This document shows, in pieces, positions 25,949 through 46,882 of a stretch of 64,000 bases of DNA (position 1 is the first letter of the stretch; the number at the start of each line of letters is the position of its first letter). The notes under the pieces were generated by a model. That model was not told where the DNA came from and searched no databases. It was given only the letters and a program-made list of their open reading frames with translations. The translations under genes and the position numbers were made by a program. The stretch lies in NCBI RefSeq assembly GCF_025821665.1, contig NZ_JACKSJ010000037.1:42474-106473 (forward strand), given 5' to 3'. The stretch is from [Mycobacterium] manitobense (GTDB lineage Bacteria; Actinomycetota; Actinomycetes; Mycobacteriales; Mycobacteriaceae).

Positions 25949-28945
25949 CTAGGCACTCGGTTCCGGTGTTCGAGACACCGTCGGTTGCGCCGCAATTCGC
26001 GACGGCCAGAAGTTCGCCCGTCCCAGCAGTGCGGCGATGGCGGGCACCGTGATGGTGCGCACCACGAACGTGTCCAGCAGGATCCCCACCCCGATCACGA
26101 AACCGCCCTGGATCACGATGCCGATGCTGGAGAACAACAGACCGGCCATCGAGGCCGCGAAGATCAGACCCGCCGCGGTGATCACACCACCCGTCGAACC
26201 GAGGGTGCGGATGATGCCGTATCGCATGCTGTGTGGAGACTCGTCTCGCATTCGTGACACGAGCAGCATGTTGTAATCGGCGCCCACCGCGACCAGCACC
26301 ACGAACGCCAACGGCGGCACGCTCCAGTGCAATTGCTGGTCGAGGAAGAACTGGAACGTCAGCACGCCGACGCCGATGGCCGCGAAGTACGAGATGACCA
26401 CGGAGCCGACCAGATACAGCGGTGCGACGACGGCGCGCAGCAGCACCATCAGCGTCAACAGCACCACGATGATGGTCGCGGCGATGATGAACCGGATGTC
26501 CTGCTGGTAGTAGTCGCGGGTGTCGCGCAGCGCGACCGGATAGCCGCCCATCGAGATGGTGGCGTCGGCGAGCGTGGTGTTCGGCTGGGCGTCCCTGGCG
26601 ATGTCACCGATCTGGTTGACCTGGTCCATCGCCTCCGAACTGAACGGGTTCAGCTTGGTCTGCACGAGGTACCGCACCGAGCGGCCGTCCGGCGAGACGT
26701 ACGCCGCGGCGGCCTTCTGGAAGTCCGGCAGACCCAGCACCTCGGCCGGGATGTTGAAGCCCGCCTGCGCCGGGTCCGCGGCGTTGTTCCTCATCGTCAG
26801 CAGGAATGTCGACGCCTCGTTGAGTCCGGCGGCGATCACCTTGAGCTGCTTGACCAGTTCGTCCACTCCGCCTGCCACCTCCCGGCTTCCGCCGGCCAGT
26901 TGGTTCGCGCCCTGCTGCAGATCCTTCAGACCCGCCTGCGCACCTCCGGGGGAGTTCAGCCCCATCGCGTTGACCGCCCTGGTGACGTTCGCGAGGGCGC
27001 TGTTGAGCTTCTTCACCGTCGCGTTGAGGGTCTGCTTGTCGTCGACGCCCTGGAGCTGGTGTGCGAGGTCGTTGATCTGGTCGAGCCTGCCGTCGTTGTT
27101 CGCGTCGTTCAGCCGCTGGAACTGGCTGCGGGTGGCGCTGCAGGAGGGGTTCGCGTCACAGACCTGGTTGTTCTGCAGCGCGGCGAGGACGGGCCCGATC
27201 CAGGCGAACATGTCCCTGACGGCGGCGAAGTTGATGCCCATCGAGTTGGCGAGCACGTTGACGCTCTGCACCAGTTTCGCCGCGACCTCGACGTCGCGCA
27301 CCAGCTTGTCGCCGCCGTAGTCGGTGCGCACCGAGGAGAACGTGTCGACCAGGCTCTGGATGCTCGGTGCGATCTGGTTGATCTGGCCGCGCACCTCGGC
27401 GAGCCTGTCGGCCAGTGTGTCGGCGCCGGCGGTCAGCCGGCCGAGATCGCCGCTGCGCTGGCCGATCTGCGCCGAGCCGTCGGCCAGCCGGTCACCGACC
27501 AGGCCGGCCTGATACGTGGCCCGGAACTCCGGCGGCACGTCGCCGAGGGGCCGGGTGACGCCGCTGATCAGGCCGATGTCGGGCAGCTGTGCGACGCGCG
27601 ACGCCAGCTGCTCGAGGTCGGCCAGCGCCCGCGGGTTGCGCAGGTCGTGCGGTGACTGGATGAGGATGTACTCGGGGATCGACTGGCTGATCGGGAAGTG
27701 GCGTTCCAGCGCGGTGTACCCGATTGAGCTCGCGGCCGAGGCAGGCACGACCTTGCGGTCGTCGTAGTTGTAGTTCGCGAAGACGGCGATGCCGGCCAGC
27801 AGACCCAGCACGAGCACACTCGCCACGAGGTGCGGCACCGGCCTGCGCACGATGCGGATCCCGGAGCGCCGCCAGAACCGCGCGGTCAGTTCACGCCTCG
27901 GCTTGACCCAGCCGCGCGGTCCGGCGAGCACCAGGATCGCGGGCAGCAGCGTCAGCCCGGCGAGAAATGCCACCGCGATGCCGATCGCGGCCGACACCCC
28001 GACCGTCCGGAACACCCCCATCTGCGTGAAGCTCAACAGCAGGAAGGTCAGGCCCACCGTGGTGGCGGACGCGGTGATCACCTTCCCGATCGAGATCATC
28101 GCCGCCTTGACCGCCTGGTCGTAGTCCTTACCCGACCGCAGGTAATCGTGATATCGGCTGATCAGGAACACCGCGTAGTCGGTGCCGGCGCCGGCCATGA
28201 TCGCGCTCAGGAAGACGATGGACTGGTTCGAGACGCCCCAGCCGGTCAGCTGGGAGAACGACGCCACCACCGCCTGCGCGATCACCAGGGACGACCCGAT
28301 GGTCACCAAGGGCAGCAGCATCGTGACCGCACTGCGGTAGACCAGCAGCAGCACGGCCAGGACCAGGACGGCGATGGCGATCTCGATCGGCAGCCGATCC
28401 TTCTCACCCGCGACGGTGAGGTCGGCGACCGTGGCGGCGGGGCCGGTGAGGTGCACGTCCACCGAACTGCCTGCGACGGCGGTCTTGATGACGTCGGCCA
28501 CCCGGTTGAACGATTCGAACGCCCGCGGGGTGCCCAATTCGCCTGCGAGACCGACCGGCAGGACCCACGTCGTCTTGTCCTCACTGGTGAGGAACTGACG
28601 CAGTTGTGGGGTGCCGACGAAGTCCTGGACCGACACCACGTCCGTCACGTCGTCACGCAGCGCGTCGACGAGCTTTCGATAAGTCGCCTCGTCGGCGGGT
28701 TTCAGCCCGTCTTCGTTGATCAACGCCACCAGCAGCAGGTTGTCGTTGCCGGGTTCCTTGAAGGCCTCGGTCATCTTCGCCGCGGTGACGCTCGACGGCG
28801 CGTCGCTCGGCAGGATCGCGAGCGGATTCCTCTCCGCCATCTCGCCGAGGGACGGGGACGACAGCGGCAGGACGACCGCCAGTGCGATCCACACCCCGAT
28901 CACCGCCCACGGCCAGCGCACAACGAGGTCGGCTAGCCGTCGCAT
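25949..28945 (-). CDS. mmpL10: RND lipid exporter MmpL10
   Basis: A 998-residue inner-membrane transporter with 12 predicted helices and two large periplasmic loops (about residues 30-190 and 400-790). Proton-relay Asp-Tyr pairs are seen in helix 4 ([10 protein letters not shown]) and helix 10 ([10 protein letters not shown]). The second loop contains long helical stretches rich in Leu/Gln/Asn ([14 protein letters not shown] region) and a Cys pair (CDANPSC). In the TPP pathway MmpL10 carries the acylated trehalose precursor across the membrane. Position between papA3 and fadD23 supports this. Confidence 0.92.
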   Translation of the reverse strand: MRRLADLVVRWPWAVIGVWIALAVVLPLSSPSLGEMAERNPLAILPSDAPSSVTAAKMTEAFKEPGNDNLLLVALINEDGLKPADEATYRKLVDALRDDVTDVVSVQDFVGTPQLRQFLTSEDKTTWVLPVGLAGELGTPRAFESFNRVADVIKTAVAGSSVDVHLTGPAATVADLTVAGEKDRLPIEIAIAVLVLAVLLLVYRSAVTMLLPLVTIGSSLVIAQAVVASFSQLTGWGVSNQSIVFLSAIMAGAGTDYAVFLISRYHDYLRSGKDYDQAVKAAMISIGKVITASATTVGLTFLLLSFTQMGVFRTVGVSAAIGIAVAFLAGLTLLPAILVLAGPRGWVKPRRELTARFWRRSGIRIVRRPVPHLVASVLVLGLLAGIAVFANYNYDDRKVVPASAASSIGYTALERHFPISQSIPEYILIQSPHDLRNPRALADLEQLASRVAQLPDIGLISGVTRPLGDVPPEFRATYQAGLVGDRLADGSAQIGQRSGDLGRLTAGADTLADRLAEVRGQINQIAPSIQSLVDTFSSVRTDYGGDKLVRDVEVAAKLVQSVNVLANSMGINFAAVRDMFAWIGPVLAALQNNQVCDANPSCSATRSQFQRLNDANNDGRLDQINDLAHQLQGVDDKQTLNATVKKLNSALANVTRAVNAMGLNSPGGAQAGLKDLQQGANQLAGGSREVAGGVDELVKQLKVIAAGLNEASTFLLTMRNNAADPAQAGFNIPAEVLGLPDFQKAAAAYVSPDGRSVRYLVQTKLNPFSSEAMDQVNQIGDIARDAQPNTTLADATISMGGYPVALRDTRDYYQQDIRFIIAATIIVVLLTLMVLLRAVVAPLYLVGSVVISYFAAIGVGVLTFQFFLDQQLHWSVPPLAFVVLVAVGADYNMLLVSRMRDESPHSMRYGIIRTLGSTGGVITAAGLIFAASMAGLLFSSIGIVIQGGFVIGVGILLDTFVVRTITVPAIAALLGRANFWPSRIAAQPTVSRTPEPSA

Positions 28946-29010
28946 GTCGCCCTCATCCTCGCGCCGAATTCGCGCATCGCCGATTTCCCATGGCCATCAT
29001 TTGCCCGCCG

Positions 29011-30432
29011 CTATGCGACGCGCCCCCAGTGCCCGGTGTCAGCAACCCGGCTCGTCACCGAGCTCATCGCCTCCATGTATCGCGTCACCGACTTCTCGGC
29101 GACGGCGTTGTCCGGATGCATGATCGCCATGACCGTGCCCTCGCCGTACCGGAAGATGTAGATCGTCAACTGGTAGGAGAACCGGTTGTCGGGATACATG
29201 CCGATGTTGTTCGCCAGGCCCATCTCGCCGGCCGCGAGAATGGCGTTTAGCGGTGCCGCGCCACCGTGCAAGAAGTTCGACACCGGGAAGTTCGGCCGCG
29301 GCCAGTTGAGCCACGGCGCCAGTTCCAGGACCCGGTAGTACGGCACCCTCGCCATGTCCAGGCCCGAGTCGAATGACGTCTGCGCTGAGCCCGCGGCATC
29401 GCTGAAGGAGGTCGCCGCGATCGGCACCGTGATCGGTATCAGGCCGGTGAACCAGCCCTGGGTCATGAAATTGTCGCCACCGGTGCGGGAATCCCTCGGG
29501 GTGAGCCCGTAGTACGTCAGCGCACCGGTGAATTCGTGCTCCACCAGGCCAAGGCAGGCGAACAGTCCGCCGACGAACCGGGCCCCCGCGGCGCTGCAGG
29601 CCGATTCGAACCGATCCGTCTGAGCCGCGTCCATCAAGACCTGAGAGGACCAGGCGCTGCTCATCGACTCGTTCGGATCACCGAGCGGCAGGGGGAATTC
29701 CGGGAAGCCGTCACTGTTGTCCTCGGCGAACTCGATCCACGCACGCACGCCGGGCGAATCCAGCGTCAACGTCGAGGTGAACTCACGCTCGCGAACACAG
29801 AAATCGTCGAAGCTGCCGGCGTCGGGCAGCGTGAGTGCCTGACCGGTGCCACTCATGGCGGAGTACATGCCGTTGGCTTCCATCATGGTCGTGCCGATAA
29901 GGGTGGCGTCTCCGTGCACGTGATCCATGGCGGCGAAGAACGTGAAGTGGTCTTCGTGCTGGACGATCCCGAACGTGAAGCAGGCCCACTCCAGCGGATT
30001 CGGGATTGCCACGACGTGGTCGCGGATCTCTTCGACCGTCATCTCGCCCTGATCGACCGGCATGAATTCGATGGCGTCCGGATTTTCGATAGCGTGCCTA
30101 ATGAATTTGCCAGAATCGATCTGCTCGAACCAGCTCCGGAAGGTGTCGTGTCGCCGGATGTAAGAGTTGACGGCATGGTCCATCGCGGCTATGTCGCACG
30201 TGCCCGCCACCTCGCAGCTGGCGATGATCTGCCGGGAGAAGTTGAGGCCCGCAGCCTCCCGTTCGCAGTAGTTACGAAGGTGCTGGCTCTGCATGTAGCT
30301 AACCGGCACCGAGCTGACCGGAGCGCGGCTCGCTGTTTCCTGAGCGGCGGCCGTCGGATGCCAGGAAGTGACCGATCCCGGACTCAGTGACCATTCACCA
30401 AGTGCGCCAACAGTTATCTTCCCGATGCGCAA
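29011..30432 (-). CDS. papA3: Polyketide-associated acyltransferase PapA3
   Basis: A 473-residue condensation-fold acyltransferase. The active site HxxxD is H171-V-H-G-D175; SWHPT (residues 23-27), DTFRSWF and MTQGWFTG are shared with PapA1/PapA2/PapA3. It transfers acyl groups to trehalose to begin TPP assembly. The start is placed at TTG 30432, because PapA proteins begin MRIG and the codon follows an AAGGGA site; the ORF open further upstream (to 30534) has no family match. It is divergent from the PKS. Confidence 0.88.
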   Translation of the reverse strand: MRIGKITVGALGEWSLSPGSVTSWHPTAAAQETASRAPVSSVPVSYMQSQHLRNYCEREAAGLNFSRQIIASCEVAGTCDIAAMDHAVNSYIRRHDTFRSWFEQIDSGKFIRHAIENPDAIEFMPVDQGEMTVEEIRDHVVAIPNPLEWACFTFGIVQHEDHFTFFAAMDHVHGDATLIGTTMMEANGMYSAMSGTGQALTLPDAGSFDDFCVREREFTSTLTLDSPGVRAWIEFAEDNSDGFPEFPLPLGDPNESMSSAWSSQVLMDAAQTDRFESACSAAGARFVGGLFACLGLVEHEFTGALTYYGLTPRDSRTGGDNFMTQGWFTGLIPITVPIAATSFSDAAGSAQTSFDSGLDMARVPYYRVLELAPWLNWPRPNFPVSNFLHGGAAPLNAILAAGEMGLANNIGMYPDNRFSYQLTIYIFRYGEGTVMAIMHPDNAVAEKSVTRYMEAMSSVTSRVADTGHWGRVA

Positions 30433-30627
30433 AACCCGGTCCCTTCGCTCACTTCTCCTCGGCCCGATTTCCGGGCTCGGCAAATCGTGCCGCGGCATCA
30501 ACGTACCCGAGGTTCGGCCGCACCCGCCGTGCACGACCGGAGCCGGGACACGGAAGCGCGCATACCTCGGGTAGGCGTGCCATAGTGTGCGTCGGAGTTC
30601 ACTCGATCTTGGTTCACGCGGTCGTTA

Positions 30628-30665
30628 CTACTGTCGAGTAGGTTAGCTTGACTACTGCGTAAATT
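30628..30665 (+). promoter_or_regulatory. PKS promoter with overlapping palindrome
   Basis: CTACT-GTCG-AGTAG (30628-30641) is a perfect dyad. A TAAATT hexamer at 30660-30665 can serve as -10, with the dyad covering the -35 area. AAGGAGA (30681-30687) is the ribosome-binding site for the ATG at 30695. The dyad may control the PKS and possibly the divergent papA3. Confidence 0.4.
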
Positions 30666-30694
30666 ACCGCAAGGCCCCTCAAGGAGACAACCGC

Positions 30695-41839
<11,145 letters not shown>

Positions 41840-42934
41840 CTACTCGGCCCAGCGGGCGGCTTCGGCGGCGGCGCCCAGCGCCGAGCGCAGCGGCACCTGC
41901 AGACCGTCGTAGATGCCCGGCTTCTGCTCGACGAGCCAGTTGAGGGCGCCGAGCAGCCGGTTGGCGGCGGTGGTGTTGCCGCCGTCGGCGCGGGTGCCGC
42001 CCGGCACGTCCGCGCGGGTGACGATCGTCAGCTGCGGGTCGCCGTCGATGATGACGCGGTGATCGCCGACGCCGCCCCGATGAGCATCGTCGGGCTGCGG
42101 CCAGTCCGGCGCGCAGGACGGGTGGATGCGGGTGATGTGCTCGATGACGATCCGCCTCCTGCCGCCGGACCACCCGACGACCTTGAGGAAGAAGGCGCCC
42201 TGCGTGCCCTTCTCGAAGCGGCCCATCACGGTGTCCACCGACTCGTCGAGGGGTAGCCGCTCGACCTCCTCGGTGATCTCGTCGATCTCGATCCCCAGGC
42301 CGCGGCCGATGAGCCGGACGTTGCCGCCCCAGACCATCGTCGGGATGGTCGGCAGCAGCATCATCGGGGTCTCGTCCATCGAACCGCCGAAGCCGCAGGA
42401 CACCTTCACCGCGAACGGCTGGTTGTAGGTGGAGTAGTCGAAGATCTCCTGGCAGGTGATCGTGTCGATGCGGGTGCACAGGCTCGCGGCCGTCACCGCG
42501 AGGGCGTCGTTGCCCCATCCGGGGTCGACGCCGCTGACGAGCAGGGTGGAGCCGCCCTCCTCGGCGGCGGCGGTCAGCCGCTGCACCCACTCCGGCGGGG
42601 CGGACGCCGGGTCGTAGAGCGAGTACAGCGACGGCGTCACCACGTGCAGGCCGGCACGCAGGCACCGCTCGATGTCCGCGATCGCCTCTTCGGGCCGGAT
42701 GTCGCCGGAGGCCATGTAGGCGACGGCGTCGCACTCCGTAAGCACACCGTCGACGTCGTCGGTGGCCGCGACCCCGGTGGGCGCATCGAGCCCGGCGAAG
42801 CCGGCGGCGTCGCGGCCGACCTTCTCGGCGGTCGAGGTGATGACGGCGGCGAGCTGGAGGCCGGGAAAAGCGGCGGCCGACCGGATCGCGGTCGAGCCCA
42901 TGTTGCCGGTTCCCCACACTGCGACGCGAAGCAT
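41840..42934 (-). CDS. DapB-like NAD(P)-binding dehydrogenase
   Basis: A 364-residue protein with an N-terminal Rossmann domain (VAVWGTGNMGSTAIRSA, residues 4-20) like dihydrodipicolinate reductase, followed by GLHVVTPSLYSLYD and SGVDPGWGNDALAV. This family is common in mycobacteria and its substrate is unknown. Its stop codon abuts the PKS stop with no spacer (convergent). In M. smegmatis a gene of this type lies between fadE5 and the TPP PKS. It is divergent from fadE5. Confidence 0.7.
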   Translation of the reverse strand: MLRVAVWGTGNMGSTAIRSAAAFPGLQLAAVITSTAEKVGRDAAGFAGLDAPTGVAATDDVDGVLTECDAVAYMASGDIRPEEAIADIERCLRAGLHVVTPSLYSLYDPASAPPEWVQRLTAAAEEGGSTLLVSGVDPGWGNDALAVTAASLCTRIDTITCQEIFDYSTYNQPFAVKVSCGFGGSMDETPMMLLPTIPTMVWGGNVRLIGRGLGIEIDEITEEVERLPLDESVDTVMGRFEKGTQGAFFLKVVGWSGGRRRIVIEHITRIHPSCAPDWPQPDDAHRGGVGDHRVIIDGDPQLTIVTRADVPGGTRADGGNTTAANRLLGALNWLVEQKPGIYDGLQVPLRSALGAAAEAARWAE

Positions 42935-43070
42935 TGGAACACCCTAGCGGCCCGGACGTGACCATCGTCACACCGGGTCATCTGCGCAGGTCAGGGGTGC
43001 GAAATCGGGGTTTGGCAGCGTCCGGCCAACCGCCTGGTTGATTAGCCGGTGGAAATTGCTCGCGCGAGCT

Positions 43071-43098
43071 TTGCGTTGAAGTTACCGGGCGGTATAGT
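43071..43098 (+). promoter_or_regulatory. fadE5 promoter
   Basis: TTGCGT (43071-43076) and TATAGT (43093-43098) are spaced by 16 bases and resemble a SigA promoter. The predicted start near 43105 falls beside the operator-like palindrome. Confidence 0.5.
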
Positions 43099-43123
43099 GA
43101 CCATTAGTTACTGGTGGGTAACT
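43082..43123. promoter_or_regulatory. Tandem TTAC-N6-GTAA operator-like sites at fadE5
   Basis: The strong copy, AGTTAC-TGGTGG-GTAACT (43106-43123), is a perfect 6-bp dyad. A weaker copy TTAC-N6-GTAT (43082-43095) overlaps the -10. Their centres are 26 bp apart. The same motif appears before fadA2/fabG4. Confidence 0.55.
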
Positions 43124-43172
43124 TAACCGAAGTACCCAACCGCAGGTGGCAATTCTCGTCGAGGAGGACATA

Positions 43173-45008
43173 GTGAGCCACTACAAGAGCAACGTCCGGG
43201 ACCAGGTATTCAACCTGTTCGAGGTGCTCGAAGTCGACAAGGCCCTCGGTGAGGGGGTGTACAGCGACCTGGACGCCGACACGGTCAAGGAGATGCTGGG
43301 CGAGATCGCCCGCCTGGCCGAGGGTCCGATCGCCGCGTCGTTCGAGGACGGCGACCGCAATCCGCCGGTGTTCGACCCCAAGACGCACACCGTGACGTTG
43401 CCGGAGTCCTTCAAGAAGTCGGCGCGTGCCGTCATCGACAACGACTGGGACAAGGTCGGTGTCGAAGAGGAACTCGGCGGCATGCCGATGCCCCGCGCGC
43501 TGGTGTGGGCGCTGCACGAGCACCTGCTCGGCGCGAACCCGGCGGTGTGGATGTACGGCGGCGGCGCCGGCTTCGCCAGCATCTTCTACAAGCAGGCCAC
43601 CGACGAGCAGAAGAAGTGGGCGCAACTCGCCGCAGAGCGCGGCTGGGGCGCCACCATGGTGCTGACCGAGCCCGATGCCGGTTCGGACGTGGGCGCTGGC
43701 CGCACCAAGGCCGTCAAGCAGGACGACGGCTCGTGGCACATCGACGGCGTGAAGAGGTTCATCACCTCCGCCGACTCCGACGATCTGTTCGAGAACATCT
43801 TCCACCTGGTGCTCGCCCGCCCCGAGGGCGCGGGCCCGGGCACCAAGGGTCTGTCGCTGTTCTTCGTGCCCAAGTTCCTCTTCGATTTCGAGACCGGTGA
43901 GCTGGGCGAGCGCAACGGCGCCTTCGTCACCAACGTCGAGCACAAGATGGGCTTGAAGGTCTCGGCCACCTGCGAGCTGACCTTCGGCCAGCACGGTGTG
44001 CCCGCCAAGGGCTGGCTGGTCGGCGAGGTGCACAACGGCATCGCGCAGATGTTCGACGTCATCGAGCAGGCCCGCATGATGGTCGGCACCAAGGCCATCG
44101 CCACGCTGTCGACCGGCTACCTGAACGCGCTCGAGTACGCCAAGGAGCGGATCCAGGGCGCCGACATGACGCAGATGACCGACAAGACCGCTCCGCGCGT
44201 CTCGATCACCCATCACCCCGACGTGCGCCGTTCGCTGATGACCCAGAAGGCCTACGCCGAGGGGCTTCGCGCGCTGTACCTGTACACCGCCACCTACCAG
44301 GACGCGCCGGTGGCCCAGGCCGTGCACGGTGTCGACGGCGAGCTGGCGCTGAGGGTCAACGACCTGATGCTGCCGATCGTCAAGGGTGTCGGTTCCGAGC
44401 AGGCCTACGCCAAGCTGACCGAGTCGCTGCAGACGTTCGGTGGGTCGGGCTTCCTGCAGGACTACCCGATCGAGCAGTACATCCGCGACGCCAAGATCGA
44501 CTCGCTCTACGAGGGCACCACCGCCATCCAGGCGCAGGACTTCTTCTTCCGGAAGATCGTCCGCGACAAGGGTGTGGCGCTGGCGCACGTGGCCGGGCAG
44601 ATGGAGGAGTTCGTCAAGAACGAGTCGGGCAACGGCCGGCTCAAGGCCGAGCGCGCCCTGCTGGCCACCGCTCTGACCGACGTCCAGGCGATGGCAGCCT
44701 CGCTGACCGGTTACCTGATGTCGGCGCAGGAGGATCCCAAGGAGCTGTACAAGGTCGGTCTGGGTTCGGTGCGCTTCCTGATGAGCGTGGGCGACCTGGT
44801 GATCGGCTGGCTGCTGCAGAAGCAGGCCGCCGTGGCCATCGAGGCGCTCGACGCCGGCGCGACCGGCGACGACAAGGCCTTCTACGAGGGCAAGATCGCG
44901 GTCGCGTCGTTCTTCGCGAAGAACTTCCTGCCGCTGCTGACCAGCACCCGTCAGGTCGTCGAGAACCTCGACAACGACATCATGGAGCTCGACGAGGCTG
45001 CATTCTGA
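43173..45008 (+). CDS. fadE5: Acyl-CoA dehydrogenase FadE5
   Basis: A 611-residue acyl-CoA dehydrogenase with FAD, catalysing the first beta-oxidation step on a broad chain-length range (homologue of Rv0244c and MSMEG_0406). Typical motifs are [19 protein letters not shown] (about residues 162-180), FITSADSDD, and [21 protein letters not shown] near residue 420, with [12 protein letters not shown]. The GTG at 43173 gives the known MSHYKSNV start and follows GAGGAGG; the longer ORF from 43146 is rejected. A strong terminator follows. Confidence 0.95.
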   Translation: MSHYKSNVRDQVFNLFEVLEVDKALGEGVYSDLDADTVKEMLGEIARLAEGPIAASFEDGDRNPPVFDPKTHTVTLPESFKKSARAVIDNDWDKVGVEEELGGMPMPRALVWALHEHLLGANPAVWMYGGGAGFASIFYKQATDEQKKWAQLAAERGWGATMVLTEPDAGSDVGAGRTKAVKQDDGSWHIDGVKRFITSADSDDLFENIFHLVLARPEGAGPGTKGLSLFFVPKFLFDFETGELGERNGAFVTNVEHKMGLKVSATCELTFGQHGVPAKGWLVGEVHNGIAQMFDVIEQARMMVGTKAIATLSTGYLNALEYAKERIQGADMTQMTDKTAPRVSITHHPDVRRSLMTQKAYAEGLRALYLYTATYQDAPVAQAVHGVDGELALRVNDLMLPIVKGVGSEQAYAKLTESLQTFGGSGFLQDYPIEQYIRDAKIDSLYEGTTAIQAQDFFFRKIVRDKGVALAHVAGQMEEFVKNESGNGRLKAERALLATALTDVQAMAASLTGYLMSAQEDPKELYKVGLGSVRFLMSVGDLVIGWLLQKQAAVAIEALDAGATGDDKAFYEGKIAVASFFAKNFLPLLTSTRQVVENLDNDIMELDEAAF

Positions 45009-45023
45009 TCTGATCCAACCAAG

Positions 45024-45049
45024 AGGCCCCCGGATCCGTCCGGGGGCCT
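45024..45049 (+). terminator. Intrinsic terminator after fadE5
   Basis: AGGCCCCCGGA (45024-45034) pairs with TCCGGGGGCCT (45039-45049), loop TCCG, then TTT. It starts 15 bases past the fadE5 stop. Confidence 0.9.
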
Positions 45050-45481
45050 TTTGCGTGGGGGCGTGAGATCCACGCCGTGCACGAGAAGTGCGGGAAGGGT
45101 GCTGCGAGAGATCAATCTCGAGAGCCTGCGGGAGGGCCGGCGGCAGTCTTGGGCGGCGCCGCGGGGATGCAGGCGGAAGAAGACATGAGGGCGGGTTCGG
45201 GAGGACTCATGGGGGCGTCTCTCTCGCGAGATACACGCCGCCGGCTGTTCACCCCTCGCCGGCTGTTCGGATCAGTCGCTCCCGAACCCGTCGTACGGCT
45301 GACTGTACGCCTCTGACACCCCTCGTACCAGAGGAAATACGTCGAACCGAAGTAAGTGGCCCCGTGTTGCCGTCGGGTCGGGGGGTCAGACGGCAACACG
45401 GAGCTATCCCCTGTATCGATCGGTTCGCCGGAGGCGTTACAGCCGCGCCGAATTAATCTTCACGAGTCGATATTCGGTGCC
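45050..45481. other. Non-coding interval between fadE5 and fadA2
   Basis: About 430 bp between convergent genes with no supported ORF. Its GC content appears lower than the flanking genes. It holds a TCTCGCGAGA palindrome (45222-45231), an 11-base direct repeat GCCGGCTGTTC (45240-45250 and 45258-45268) and a 13-bp inverted repeat (45362-45374 with 45389-45401). A small RNA, a decayed gene or terminator sequences are all possible. Confidence 0.5.
45362..45401. repeat. Inverted repeat downstream of fadA2
   Basis: CCGTGTTGCCGTC (45362-45374) pairs perfectly with GACGGCAACACGG (45389-45401) around a 14-base G-rich loop. It is about 80 bp past the fadA2 stop and may end that transcript. Confidence 0.6.
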
Positions 45482-46783
45482 TCAGGCCTCGAGAATCGCC
45501 GCCACGCCCTGCCCACCGGCGGCGCAGATCGAGATCAGCCCGCGCACCGGCCGGCCGGTCTCCTTCTTCTTCTCCGCCAGCTGCTTGGCCAACTGGGCGA
45601 CGATCCGCCCGCCGGTGGCCGCGAACGGATGCCCGGCGGCCAGTGACGACCCGTTGACGTTGAGCTTGGTTCTGTCGACACTGCCCAACGCTTTATCCAA
45701 GCCGAGGCGCTCCTTGCAGTACTCCTCGGACTCCCACGCCTGCAGGTGCGCCAGCACCACCGAAGCGAACGCCTCGTGGATCTCGTAGAAGTCGAAGTCC
45801 TGCAGGCTCAGGCCGTTGCGTGCGAGCAGCCGCGGCACCGCGTAGGTGGGCGCCATCAACAGGCCGTCGGCGCCGTTGACGTAGTCCACCGCGGCGGTCT
45901 CCCCGTCGACGTAGTACGCCAGCGGCTCGATCGAATGCTGCTGCGCCCAGTCCTCGCTGGCCAGCAGCGCCACCGAGGCGCCGTCGGTCAGCGGCGTGGA
46001 GTTGCCCGCGGTCATGGTCGCGTCGCCGAACTTGACCCCGAACACCGGCTTGAGCTTGGCCAGCTTCTCCGCCGACGAGTCCGCCCGCACGTTGTTATCG
46101 CGGTACAGGCCGAGGAACGGGCTGACCAGGTCGTCGAAGAAGCCGCGGTCATAGGCGGCGGCCATGTTGCGGTGGCTCGCGGCGGCCAGTTCGTCCTGCT
46201 CGACGCGCTTGATGCCCATCTCCTTGGCGGTGATGGCGGCGTGCTCGCCCATGGACATACCGGTGCGGGGCTCGCTGTTGACCGGGATCTCGATGCCCAC
46301 CGACGCGGGCAGCTTGCCGACCAGCTTGAGCCGGTCGACGTTGGACTTGGCGCGGCGCAGGCCGAGCAGGTTCTTGCGCAGGTTGTCGCCGAACGCGATC
46401 GGGGCGTCGGAGGTGGTGTCCACCCCACCCGCCGCGGCCGCCTCGTAGCGGCCCAGCGCGATGCCGTCCGCGGCGGCCAGCGCCGCCTGCAGCCCGGTGC
46501 CGCACGCCTGCTGGATGTCGAACGCCGGGGTGTACGACGACAGCGCGCTGCCCAGCACGCATTCGCGCATCAGGTTGAAGTCGCGGCTGTGCTTGAGCAC
46601 CGCGCCGCCGATCACGGCGCCGAGCCGCTCGCCCTCGAGGTTGTAGCGCTCGATCAGCCCACCCAGGGCGGCGGTGAACATGTCCTGGTTCGAGGCGTTG
46701 GCGTATGCGCCGTCCGACCGTGCGAACGGGATCCGGTTTCCGCCGAGGACGGCGACCCGCCGGCGGGAATTGGTGTCAGCCAC
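45482..46783 (-). CDS. fadA2: Acetyl-CoA acetyltransferase FadA2
   Basis: A 433-residue thiolase (homologue of Rv0243) that cleaves 3-ketoacyl-CoA at the end of beta-oxidation. The nucleophile lies in QQACGTGLQAAL (about residue 94), GHPFAATGGRI gives the conserved His, and the C-terminal CAAGGQG holds the second Cys. The GTG start is preceded by GGAGG. It is divergent from fabG4-htdX with about 100 bp between, where the shared operator-like site lies. Confidence 0.93.
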   Translation of the reverse strand: MADTNSRRRVAVLGGNRIPFARSDGAYANASNQDMFTAALGGLIERYNLEGERLGAVIGGAVLKHSRDFNLMRECVLGSALSSYTPAFDIQQACGTGLQAALAAADGIALGRYEAAAAGGVDTTSDAPIAFGDNLRKNLLGLRRAKSNVDRLKLVGKLPASVGIEIPVNSEPRTGMSMGEHAAITAKEMGIKRVEQDELAAASHRNMAAAYDRGFFDDLVSPFLGLYRDNNVRADSSAEKLAKLKPVFGVKFGDATMTAGNSTPLTDGASVALLASEDWAQQHSIEPLAYYVDGETAAVDYVNGADGLLMAPTYAVPRLLARNGLSLQDFDFYEIHEAFASVVLAHLQAWESEEYCKERLGLDKALGSVDRTKLNVNGSSLAAGHPFAATGGRIVAQLAKQLAEKKKETGRPVRGLISICAAGGQGVAAILEA

Positions 46784-46857
46784 GTTTGTCTGCCTCCGTT
46801 GTCGGTTATCCAGGGCTATTCGTCAGGGTCCTCTACGGGGCCATAGTACCCACGCTT

Positions 46858-46875
46858 CTTACTCTGGAGTAAGTT
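46858..46875. promoter_or_regulatory. Shared fadA2/fabG4 operator and fabG4 -10
   Basis: CTTACTC-TG-GAGTAAG (46858-46873) is a perfect 7-bp dyad with TTACTCTGGAGTAA at its core, matching the fadE5 site TTACTGGTGGGTAA. TAAGTT (46870-46875) fits a -10 for fabG4, seven bases before its ATG. On the other strand TACTAT (46843-46848) can serve fadA2, so one site could control both genes. Confidence 0.55.
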
Positions 46876-46882
46876 CGTACCC

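Noticed and set aside
29011..30432. Nonribosomal peptide synthetase condensation domain
   Set aside because: Stand-alone length and motifs match PapA acyltransferases, and no adenylation or carrier domains are present.
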